This document shows positions 1 through 5,104 of a DNA stretch of 6,335 bases, piece by piece. Numbering within the stretch: position 1 is the stretch's first letter; each line of letters opens with the position of its first letter. Under the pieces are notes generated by a model. It was not told where the DNA came from, did no database searches, and was given only the letters and a program-made list of their open reading frames with translations. The stretch is from Arthrobacter sp. GTDB taxonomy: Bacteria; Actinomycetota; Actinomycetes; Actinomycetales; Micrococcaceae. The DNA lies in contig JAODMA010000060.1 of the NCBI GenBank assembly GCA_025464545.1, positions 1 to 6,335 on the forward strand, in the 5' to 3' direction. The position numbers and the translations under genes are program-made.

Positions 1-38
1 TCCCGCGGCTGGTCCTGCTGCTTGCCTGGATCACTCAT
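1..38 (-). CDS. Possible 5' end of a gene leaving the window (partial)
   Basis: On the minus strand an ATG at 36-38 opens a frame that stays open to the window edge, giving MSDPGKQQDQPR and then running off. A purine-rich GGTAGGTGGG lies just upstream and could serve as ribosome binding site, though it is close to the start. A possible minus-strand promoter is TGGAAC (131-136), 17 nt, TACTTT (108-113). Twelve hydrophilic residues are too few to name a family. The main support is the position: it would be transcribed away from the plus-strand operon that starts at 253, leaving a sensible divergent intergenic region. It could equally be chance. Confidence 0.3.
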   Translation of the reverse strand, partial: MSDPGKQQDQPR

Positions 39-172
39 AGCCCACCTACCCAACGTGTCGGTTTCCAAGGACGATTCCGCGGCCACCGGCACGAAACCGG
101 CCCTTCGAAAGTATCCCAGTGAAGTAAACAGTTCCACCCTACCCGGAAATGATCAGCAGACTTAGTACCACC

Positions 173-201
173 TTGAATTTAGCAAGTCTCAAGCCTAGGT
201 T
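173..201 (+). promoter_or_regulatory. Probable sigma70-type promoter of the DUF6328-DUF6766 operon
   Basis: TTGAAT (173-178) matches the -35 consensus at four of six positions. Exactly 17 nt downstream is TAGGTT (196-201), which fits the actinobacterial TANNNT -10 pattern. Transcription would start near 208, giving a leader of about 45 nt that contains the GGAGG site (241-245) of the GTG start at 253. The surrounding stretch is clearly more AT-rich than the flanking genes, as expected for a promoter region. Spacing and hexamers are seen directly; activity is inferred. Confidence 0.5.
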
Positions 202-252
202 GAGTGTTAACTGCCGCCCGCAGTCCGATCCGCAGTTACCGGAGGTGCGCCA

Positions 253-747
253 GTGTCCGATCCAGAAGAGTCCACGAGGGTGGGAAGGAACGAATCCGTC
301 GAGGAAAAAATGGACCGCAACTGGATGGAACTCCTGCAGGAACTCCGGGTGTTGCAGACGGGCGTGCAGATCCTTGCGGGTTTCCTCCTGACCCTGCCGT
401 TCCAGGCCAGGTTCGAAACCCTGGACGATTTCCAGGTCAACCTGTATCTGGCCAATGTGGCGCTGGCCGCAGTCACCACGGCCCTGATCCTGCTGCCCGT
501 GAGCGTCCACCGCCGCCTGTTCCGCCTGCGCCTCAAGGCCACACTGGTATCCAGCGCAGACCGGATCGCAAAGGTGGCCCTGGCCTGCGTCGGACTCCTC
601 AGCGTCGGCACCTCCGCGATGGTCTTCGATGTCACGGCAGGGCGGACGGCCGGTCTCACCGCCGGCGCCACGCTGCTGGCAGCGCTGCTGATCCTCCTGG
701 TCTACCTGCCCAGCAGGCTCCGCCAACGGGCAAGCAAAGGAAAATGA
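253..747 (+). CDS. DUF6328 family membrane protein
   Basis: A 164-residue inner-membrane protein of unknown function. It begins with GTG at 253, with GGAGG seven bases upstream, which fixes the start. The first ~22 residues are charged and probably cytoplasmic. Then comes the segment I associate with DUF6328, ELLQELRVLQTGVQIL (about residues 26-41), running into a hydrophobic stretch ending TLPFQARF. Further membrane segments lie at about 63-83, 104-124 and 132-152, so four in all, followed by a basic C-terminal tail (RLRQRASKGK). An HRRLFR motif sits in the loop after the second segment. Length and layout fit the family. It is first in a two-gene unit: its TGA is one base before the ATG of the DUF6766 gene, so the two are probably co-translated and may form one membrane assembly (inference). 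The family has no established function that I know of. Confidence 0.92.
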   Translation: MSDPEESTRVGRNESVEEKMDRNWMELLQELRVLQTGVQILAGFLLTLPFQARFETLDDFQVNLYLANVALAAVTTALILLPVSVHRRLFRLRLKATLVSSADRIAKVALACVGLLSVGTSAMVFDVTAGRTAGLTAGATLLAALLILLVYLPSRLRQRASKGK

Positions 748-748
748 C

Positions 749-1459
749 ATGACGGACATGGCACACCACCAGCGCAGCGCACCTTCAGGAGGACCCTTGG
801 GGAAGTGGGTGAAGGAACACGGACTGCTGCTGGCCAACATCGGGCTCTTCGTGTTCTTCTTCGGCGGGATGGTCTTCAGCGGCGCCGCCGACTACAGCGC
901 GGACCAGCTCGAACACGGCGAAGCCGCCGTCACAGTGCTGGAGTACCTCGGCACCGGGGCGTTCCTGGAGGCGACGTTTGAGAACTGGGAGTCGGAATTC
1001 CTGCAGATGGGGATGTATGTCATCCTGACGGTCTTCCTCTTCCAGAAGGGGTCCTCGGAGTCGAAGCCGGTGGGCAAGGATGCCCCGCAGGACGAGGATC
1101 CACGGGACGCACCCCTGAAGGCGGGCACCCCGTGGCCGGTGCGGCGCGGAGGCTGGGTCCTCAAGCTCTATGAACACTCATTGTCAATCATGTTCCTGCT
1201 GCTTTTTCTGGCCTCCCTTGTGCTCCACGCGATCGGCGGAAGCGAGGAGTACAGCAGCGAGCAGCAAAGCCACGGGCAACCGCCGGTCACCGTGCTGGAG
1301 TATCTCGCGACAAGCCGGTTCTGGTTCGAATCCTTCCAGAACTGGCAGAGCGAATTCCTGGCCGTCGCCGTGCTGGTGGGCGCCTCGGTCTACCTCCGCG
1401 AGAAAGGATCACCGGAATCCAAGCCGGTGGCTGAACCGCATTATGACACTGGCGCGTGA
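749..1459 (+). CDS. DUF6766 family membrane protein with internal duplication
   Basis: A 236-residue membrane protein of unknown function, recognised as DUF6766. It has two homologous halves. Repeat A covers about residues 20-108 and repeat B about 136-227. Each has a hydrophobic helix, a polar loop with HG (56-57; 175-176), then VTVLEYL (61-67; 180-186), an aromatic/acidic block (ENWESEFLQ 78-86; QNWQSEFLA 197-205), a second hydrophobic helix, and KGSxESKPV (100-108; 219-227). Four membrane segments are expected, near 27-46, 86-99, 145-164 and 203-217. A charged linker of ~27 residues joins the halves. The ATG at 749 has AAAGGAA at 736-742 inside the end of the DUF6328 gene, with a one-base intergenic gap, which implies translational coupling. 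The invariant NWxSEFL blocks suggest a structural or binding site at the membrane face (inference). The stop lies 4 nt from the stop of the convergent glycerate kinase. Confidence 0.92.
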   Translation: MTDMAHHQRSAPSGGPLGKWVKEHGLLLANIGLFVFFFGGMVFSGAADYSADQLEHGEAAVTVLEYLGTGAFLEATFENWESEFLQMGMYVILTVFLFQKGSSESKPVGKDAPQDEDPRDAPLKAGTPWPVRRGGWVLKLYEHSLSIMFLLLFLASLVLHAIGGSEEYSSEQQSHGQPPVTVLEYLATSRFWFESFQNWQSEFLAVAVLVGASVYLREKGSPESKPVAEPHYDTGA

Positions 1460-1470
1460 GGCCTCAGGCC
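1460..1470. other. Short palindrome at the convergent stop codons
   Basis: GGCCTCAGGCC is a perfect 5-bp inverted repeat around a single base. It spans the 4-nt gap between the DUF6766 stop (1457-1459) and the glycerate kinase stop (1464-1466). The one-base centre cannot form a normal hairpin loop, and no T-run follows on either strand, so I do not call it a terminator. It is the only symmetrical element I see at this junction. Confidence 0.3.
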
Positions 1471-2588
1471 CCTTCCAGGACCTGGCTGGTGGCCCAGGTG
1501 AGGTACTTCGCGGCGTTCGCGACGGCGTCGGCCGGGCTTCCCGCGAGGTCCAGCAGCTGCGCGGCGCCCACCACCCCGTGCCGGGCGAGGTCTTCCTGAG
1601 TGACCAGGATGCGTCCGGCCACCACGATCACCGGAATGCCAAGCCCGCGGGCGGCATCGGCGAGCGCGATCGGCGCCTTCCCGGTGAGCGACTGGGAATC
1701 CAGCGAACCCTCCCCGGTGATCACCAGATCCGCCTGCGCGAGTTTTCCGGCGAGGCCGGTGAGGTCCGCCACCAGCTCGAAGCCGCCTTCCAGCCGTGCG
1801 TTGCCGAAGGCCAGGAACGACGCCGGAAAGCCACCGGCCGCCCCGGCCCCGGGGACGTTGACGTCCCGGCCGGTCGACTGGCGCAACACCGAGGCCCAAT
1901 TGCGGAGGCCTGCGTCGAGCAGCTCCACGGCGTCCTCGTCGGCACCCTTCTGCGGGCCGAAGACGTGCGCCGCGCCGTCGTCCCCGAACAGCGGATTCTG
2001 CACATCGACGGCGATCCGGAAGGTCACCGCAGCCAGCCGGGGGTCGAGTCCGCCGACATCCACGGAGGCCACGTCGGCCAGCGAGCTGCCGCCCAGCGGC
2101 ACCACGTTGCCGGCGGCATCCAGCGGCTTGAGCCCCAGGGCCCGGAGCGCTCCGCTGCCGGCGTCACTCATCGCCGAGCCGCCCAGGCCGAGGACGATCT
2201 CGGTGGCGCCGGCGTCCAGGGCCGCGGCAATCAGCTGGCCGCAGCCGTAGCTGTGTGCACGCAGGGCGTTGGCCGGGGTCGGTTCCATGCTCGCCAGGCC
2301 GGACGCCTGTGCCGTTTCGATGATGGCGGTCGTGGTCCCGGAGGCGTCCGTGCGGATCGCCCAGGCGGCACCGACCGGCGCCAGAATGGGCCCGACGACG
2401 GCGTTGAGCCGCTCCTCGTACCCGGCCGCGACGGCAGCCTCGAGTGTGCCTTCCCCGCCGTCAGCGATCGGAAACTGGACGGTCTCGGCATCGGGGTAGA
2501 CCCGCAGGGCGCCTTCGGCGATGGCGGCTGCGGCTTCGACGGCCGTGAGCGAACCTTTGAATTTGTCCGGAGCGATGAGGATGCGCAT
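1464..2588 (-). CDS. Glycerate kinase (GarK/GlxK family)
   Basis: ATP-dependent cytoplasmic kinase that phosphorylates D-glycerate to phosphoglycerate (2-phosphoglycerate in the characterised GarK/GlxK enzymes), feeding glyoxylate, glycolate or sugar-acid breakdown into lower glycolysis. The 374-residue length is normal for the family. Family motifs appear in order: APDKFKGSL (6-14), PIADGGEGT (40-48), ETAQASGL (91-98), GLGGSAMSDAG (134-144, usually GLGGSATNDGG), DVQNPLFG (195-202), FGPQKGA (210-216), GAGAAGG (247-253) and TGEGSLDSQSLTGK (291-304). The start is ATG at 2588, with AGGAT about eight bases upstream on the minus strand; the very N-terminal MRILIAPDKFKGS confirms it. The gene stands alone on its strand, divergent from the histidine phosphatase and convergent with DUF6766. 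No glyoxylate carboligase, tartronate semialdehyde reductase or transporter is in view, so the source of its glycerate is not shown. I see no obvious operator. Confidence 0.97.
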   Translation of the reverse strand: MRILIAPDKFKGSLTAVEAAAAIAEGALRVYPDAETVQFPIADGGEGTLEAAVAAGYEERLNAVVGPILAPVGAAWAIRTDASGTTTAIIETAQASGLASMEPTPANALRAHSYGCGQLIAAALDAGATEIVLGLGGSAMSDAGSGALRALGLKPLDAAGNVVPLGGSSLADVASVDVGGLDPRLAAVTFRIAVDVQNPLFGDDGAAHVFGPQKGADEDAVELLDAGLRNWASVLRQSTGRDVNVPGAGAAGGFPASFLAFGNARLEGGFELVADLTGLAGKLAQADLVITGEGSLDSQSLTGKAPIALADAARGLGIPVIVVAGRILVTQEDLARHGVVGAAQLLDLAGSPADAVANAAKYLTWATSQVLEGA

Positions 2589-2646
2589 GGTCCTATCCTG
2601 CCAGCCCGGGTGGCGGCCGGGCGACGCATCCGGGTCCGGGACGGCG

Positions 2647-2675
2647 GCGACAATGCGAGGCAGCGGTAGTAACGT
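2647..2675 (+). promoter_or_regulatory. Candidate promoter of the histidine phosphatase-nnrD operon
   Basis: GCGACA (2647-2652) matches the -35 consensus at four positions. After 17 nt comes TAACGT (2670-2675), a TANNNT-type -10. A start near 2682 would give a leader of ~33 nt carrying AGGGGG (2704-2709) before the GTG at 2715. This is the best-spaced pair in the 126-nt divergent region. I could not find a convincing partner promoter for glycerate kinase on the other strand. Confidence 0.35.
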
Positions 2676-2714
2676 GACAGCGAGGCGAAATCGGACCGGA
2701 CACAGGGGGCAACA

Positions 2715-3494
2715 GTGAACGAAAACGGACAGACCAGCGGCCCGGGCCGGAGCTCACCCGGCGTGACGCAACTGCTGCTGGTCCGGCACGGCGAAAGCCA
2801 GGGGAACGTCGCCGCGACGCTGGCCCATCAGAGCGGTGCGCACGTCATCCAGGTACCTGCCCGTGACGCCGACGTCGAGCTGTCCGACACGGGCCGCGAG
2901 CAGGCGCTGGCCCTGGGCCGGCTGTTGGCAGGCTTCCCGGAGGAAAGCCGCGCCGTCGTCTGGTCCTCGCCCTATGTCCGGGCGCGGCAGACAGCGGAAC
3001 TCGCCGTCACCACCGGCGGCTGGCAGACCCCGGTTCTGATTGACGAGCGTCTCCGCGACCGCGAACTCGGCATCCTCGATATGCTCACCTCCCTCGGAGT
3101 GGAAGCTCGGCTTCCCGAAGAAGCAGAACGCCGGCGGTGGCTGGGCAAGTTCTACTACCGCCCGCCCGGCGGTGAATCATGGGCCGACGTCGCCCTGCGC
3201 CTGCGCTCCCTGCTCTGGGACCTGGACCGCCGGCACCCCGGGCAGAGCGTGATGCTGGTCTGCCACGACGCGGTTATCCTGCTGATCCGGTACATCCTGG
3301 AAGGCCTGACGGAGAGTGAACTCCTGGACATCGCCGCCACCTCCACCATCCTCAATGCCTCGGTCAGCCGCTTCGTCCGCCCGGACGGCACCGGCCCCTG
3401 GCAGCTGGAAAGTTTCAACATGGCCGATCACCTGATGAGCGAAGGCGTTCCGGTGACCCAACACTCAGGAGATGCCAATGTCCACCCCCGCTGA
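2715..3494 (+). CDS. Histidine phosphatase family protein (phosphoglycerate mutase-like)
   Basis: A 259-residue cytoplasmic member of the histidine phosphatase (PhoE/GpmB-like) superfamily, which hydrolyses or transfers phosphate through a phosphohistidine. The signature LLLVRHGESQGN (21-31 region) holds catalytic Arg24 and His25. LSDTGREQA follows (57-64), then SSPYVRARQTAE (84-95) with the second phosphate-binding arginine. The acidic ERLRDRELGILD (111-122) supplies the likely general acid Glu, and LVCHDAV (181-187) the second catalytic His184. The start is GTG at 2715 behind AGGGGG (2704-2709). The first ~17 residues are a polar tail before the fold. The LRDRELG block and the long helical insert (about 125-155) resemble broad-specificity phosphatases more than glycolytic mutases, so the substrate is open. 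The reading frame overlaps nnrD by 17 nt, so the two are translationally coupled. Divergence from glycerate kinase does not by itself show a phosphoglycerate role. Confidence 0.95.
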   Translation: MNENGQTSGPGRSSPGVTQLLLVRHGESQGNVAATLAHQSGAHVIQVPARDADVELSDTGREQALALGRLLAGFPEESRAVVWSSPYVRARQTAELAVTTGGWQTPVLIDERLRDRELGILDMLTSLGVEARLPEEAERRRWLGKFYYRPPGGESWADVALRLRSLLWDLDRRHPGQSVMLVCHDAVILLIRYILEGLTESELLDIAATSTILNASVSRFVRPDGTGPWQLESFNMADHLMSEGVPVTQHSGDANVHPR

Positions 3495-4410
3495 ACTGGT
3501 CACTCCGACGCTGCTGAGGGGCTGGCCGCTGCCGGGCGGCGGGTCGGGAAAGGATGACCGCGGCTCCGTCCTGGTAATCGGCGGGGCCAGGATGACGCCC
3601 GGGGCGGCGCTGCTTTCCGGCGTCGCCGCGCTGCGTTCCGGTGCCGGCCGGCTCACCCTGGCTGTGGCCGAGTCCGTTGCAGTGCAGCTGGCCGTCGCCC
3701 TCCCCGAGGCGGGTGTGCTGGGCCTGCCGGAAAGCCCGTCGGGATCCGTTGCCGGCTCGGGGGCCTCCACCCTCACCGACGAGTTGGCCTCGGTGGACGC
3801 CGTCCTGGTGGGCCCGGGCCTGGACGACAAGGATGAGGCGACGGCTCTGCTCCGCGGGATGCTCGCGATGCCGTCGGACGGCACGCCGCCGGCCATCATC
3901 CTTGATGCCTACGCTTTGGGCTGCCTGCCCGAGCTGGTGCGCGAGCTGGAACCGTGGGCGGACCGGCTCATCCTGACCCCCAATGTGACCGAGGCCGGCA
4001 TCCTGCTCGGACGGAACGTGGACGACCTCCATCGGGACGTACCGGAGCTCGCCGACAAATACCGTGCCGTGGTGAGCTGCCAGGGGGTCATCGCGGCTCC
4101 CCGGCGCTCCGGGAATGCTGAGGGGCACCGCGACGGGGCCGGCGACCCGAATGGGCCGGGCCGCGACGGGCACTGGGAAATCATCACCGGGCACAGCGGA
4201 CTGGGCACTTCCGGTAGCGGCGATGTGCTCTCCGGGATCATCGCCGGCCTGCGGGCGCGCGGAACCACCAACTCCCAGGCCGCCTGCTGGGGCACGCATC
4301 TGCATGCTGCAGCCGGCGATCGGCTCGCCAGCCGGTTGGGAGGGCTGGGCTATCTCGCCCGCGAACTCACCGAAGAGCTCCCCCCGCTGATGATGGAACT
4401 CTCCGGCTGA
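3478..4410 (+). CDS. nnrD: ADP/ATP-dependent NAD(P)H-hydrate dehydratase
   Basis: Metabolite-repair enzyme that dehydrates the damaged cofactors S-NADHX and S-NADPHX back to NADH and NADPH at the cost of a nucleotide phosphate. It is a ribokinase-fold protein (YjeF C-terminal domain, CARKD family). I place the start at ATG 3478 because AGGAG (3467-3471) is six bases upstream; the in-frame ATG at 3472 directly abuts that site and is less likely. Motifs in the 310-residue form: GKDDRGSVLVIGGA (24-37), ALLSGVAALRSGAGRLTLA (44-62), VLVGPGL (109-115), ILDAYAL (141-147), ILTPNVTEAGILL (165-177), and the nucleotide/catalytic loop GHSGLGTSGSGDVLSG (238-253) with probable catalytic Asp249, then HLHAAAGD (274-281). 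Oddities: the usual KG of the KGxxT strand reads CQGVIAAP (201-208), and a Gly-rich insert of ~23 residues follows (209-231). No YjeF N-terminal epimerase (NnrE) domain is fused or adjacent. It lies downstream of, and overlaps, the histidine phosphatase. Confidence 0.92.
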   Translation: MSTPAELVTPTLLRGWPLPGGGSGKDDRGSVLVIGGARMTPGAALLSGVAALRSGAGRLTLAVAESVAVQLAVALPEAGVLGLPESPSGSVAGSGASTLTDELASVDAVLVGPGLDDKDEATALLRGMLAMPSDGTPPAIILDAYALGCLPELVRELEPWADRLILTPNVTEAGILLGRNVDDLHRDVPELADKYRAVVSCQGVIAAPRRSGNAEGHRDGAGDPNGPGRDGHWEIITGHSGLGTSGSGDVLSGIIAGLRARGTTNSQAACWGTHLHAAAGDRLASRLGGLGYLARELTEELPPLMMELSG

Positions 4411-4433
4411 CCTGCGGGCTACACCGCGACGCT

Positions 4434-4448
4434 GGCTCTGGACGAGCC
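4434..4448 (+). other. Small hairpin downstream of nnrD
   Basis: GGCTC (4434-4438), loop TGGAC, GAGCC (4444-4448) form a perfect 5-bp stem 24 nt after the nnrD stop. There is no T-run, so termination is only possible, not shown. It overlaps the candidate -35 of the next gene, so it may be incidental. Confidence 0.2.
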
Positions 4449-4468
4449 GCAAGCACGCTGATTAGGCT
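4439..4468 (+). promoter_or_regulatory. Candidate promoter of the 149-aa acidic protein gene
   Basis: TGGACG (4439-4444) matches four of six -35 consensus positions. After 18 nt comes TAGGCT (4463-4468), a TANNNT-type -10. Transcription from about 4475 would give a leader of ~46 nt that includes the hairpin at 4479-4494 and the AAAGGAG site. The 110-nt gap after nnrD supports separate transcription. Read-through from nnrD remains possible. Confidence 0.3.
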
Positions 4469-4478
4469 GGAGGAGCAG

Positions 4479-4494
4479 GGCCGGCAGCCCGGCC
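4479..4494 (+). other. GC-only hairpin in the leader of the acidic protein gene
   Basis: GGCCGG (4479-4484), loop CAGC, CCGGCC (4489-4494): a perfect 6-bp all-GC stem with a 4-nt loop. It ends 13 nt before the AAAGGAG ribosome binding site. It could stabilise the message 5' end, influence initiation, or be a weak terminator of nnrD transcription. No T-run follows. Confidence 0.3.
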
Positions 4495-4520
4495 GCACGG
4501 AGTCGACAAAGGAGACGGCG

Positions 4521-4970
4521 ATGGGTATCGGAGACAGCATCAGCAAGGCGGCGGAGAACGCCATGAAGGACGTGGCCGGCACCGCGGAGAAGTCCGACGA
4601 CGGCCACGCCCCAAATCCCGGTGACCCTCGGGATGACGTCCAGGTGCATTCCTCGATCAGCGAGGGTTCCAATGCCCTCGACGGCGAGACCAGCGGTTCC
4701 CGCCCTGCTTCCGGTGCCGGTTACGGTTCCCGCTCCGACAGCGAGCCCGGCTCGGACCCATCGCGCGAGGCCCCGGGCGACCCCGGGGGGTCTCCGCTGG
4801 ACGCCCCGCCACCGGCCCCGACCGAGGAACCCGGAGGAACTCCTCCGCTGAATGATCCGCACGACGTTCCGGGCCCGGGCGGCCTGCCGGATCCCAATCC
4901 CGAGGACCTCCGCGCGGATCCCTCCGAGGGCGCCGAGGACCCGGGCGCCGGCAGCATGGGCCGCGGTTAG
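4521..4970 (+). CDS. Acidic, low-complexity hypothetical protein
   Basis: A 149-residue protein of unknown function. The ATG at 4521 is fixed by a near-perfect AAAGGAG (4508-4514), six bases upstream. Residues 1-24 (starting MGIGDSISKAAENAMKDV) can form an amphipathic helix with Ile3, Ile7, Met15 and Val18 on one face. This start is loosely like CsbD-type stress proteins, but the rest is not. From about residue 25 the chain is dominated by Gly, Pro, Asp, Glu and Ser, with no Cys, Trp or Phe and a single Tyr, so it is expected to be disordered and strongly acidic. Pro/Asp-rich runs such as PDPNPEDLRADPSEGAEDPG fill the C-terminal third. There is no signal peptide or membrane segment. The strong ribosome binding site and its own probable promoter argue that it is real despite low complexity, which makes frame calls in GC-rich DNA less secure. 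A hydrophilin-like or stress-protective role is conceivable but unsupported. Confidence 0.75.
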   Translation: MGIGDSISKAAENAMKDVAGTAEKSDDGHAPNPGDPRDDVQVHSSISEGSNALDGETSGSRPASGAGYGSRSDSEPGSDPSREAPGDPGGSPLDAPPPAPTEEPGGTPPLNDPHDVPGPGGLPDPNPEDLRADPSEGAEDPGAGSMGRG

Positions 4971-4990
4971 GGCCCCGGAGGAGCGGGGCC
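4971..4990 (+). terminator. GC-rich hairpin immediately after the acidic protein gene
   Basis: GGCCCCG (4971-4977), loop GAGGAG, CGGGGCC (4984-4990): a perfect 7-bp stem that begins on the base after the TAG stop. There is no U-tract, which is common in actinobacterial terminators. Position and stability suggest a transcription stop or message-end stabiliser. Confidence 0.45.
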
Positions 4991-5020
4991 GGGCGGCGGC
5001 ATAGAGTTCCTTTCAGCACC

Positions 5021-5041
5021 GGCCGGGGTTCCGGCCCGGCC
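5021..5041. terminator. Second hairpin, possible bidirectional terminator
   Basis: GGCCGGG (5021-5027), a 7-nt loop, CCCGGCC (5035-5041). It sits between two convergent genes, the acidic protein on plus and GDPD on minus, where a terminator usable from both sides is expected. A shorter alternative pairing (GCCGG 5022-5026 with CCGGC 5031-5035) is also possible. No clear T-run on either strand. Confidence 0.4.
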
Positions 5042-5061
5042 TGTTCAACCAAATTGGGGTG

Positions 5062-5104
5062 CGCCCGTCAGTTCCGCTTGCCCCTCGGTTCCGCCCGTCA
5101 GTTC
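5062..5104. repeat. 13-bp direct repeat, 30-bp period, at the end of the GDPD gene
   Basis: CGCCCGTCAGTTC occurs at 5062-5074 and again at 5092-5104. The second copy contains the bases that end the GDPD reading frame (stop complement TCA, 5103-5105). Between them the sequence GTTCCGC appears twice (5071-5077, 5088-5094), and the middle stretch is a degenerate third copy. It looks like a small local tandem duplication at the gene's 3' end rather than a mobile element: there are no terminal inverted repeats. Confidence 0.5.

Noticed and set aside
52..78. Sigma-R/ECF-like promoter on the minus strand (GGAAT ... GTT, 19-nt spacing)
   Set aside because: The spacing is one off the sigma-R consensus as I know it, and the downstream gene is only 12 codons long in the window.
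139..840. A 233-codon minus-strand open frame over the DUF6328 gene
   Set aside because: It covers the likely promoter and the DUF6328 coding region, lacks a defensible ribosome binding site and has shadow-like composition.
1170..2669. A 499-codon open frame on the plus strand crossing DUF6766 and opposite glycerate kinase
   Set aside because: The opposite frame encodes a full glycerate kinase with all family motifs and the DUF6766 frame covers its start. The long open frame is a GC-driven shadow with Arg/Gly-rich composition and no recognisable domain.
3415..4452. A 345-codon minus-strand open frame opposite nnrD
   Set aside because: The plus strand carries complete NnrD motifs and a proper ribosome binding site. 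The minus frame is rich in Arg, Gly, Ala and Gln with no motif.
4419..5052. Minus-strand open frames (147, 131 and 78 codons) opposite the acidic protein
   Set aside because: Considered because the plus protein is low complexity. They lack good ribosome binding sites and span the hairpins, while the plus frame has AAAGGAG at ideal spacing.
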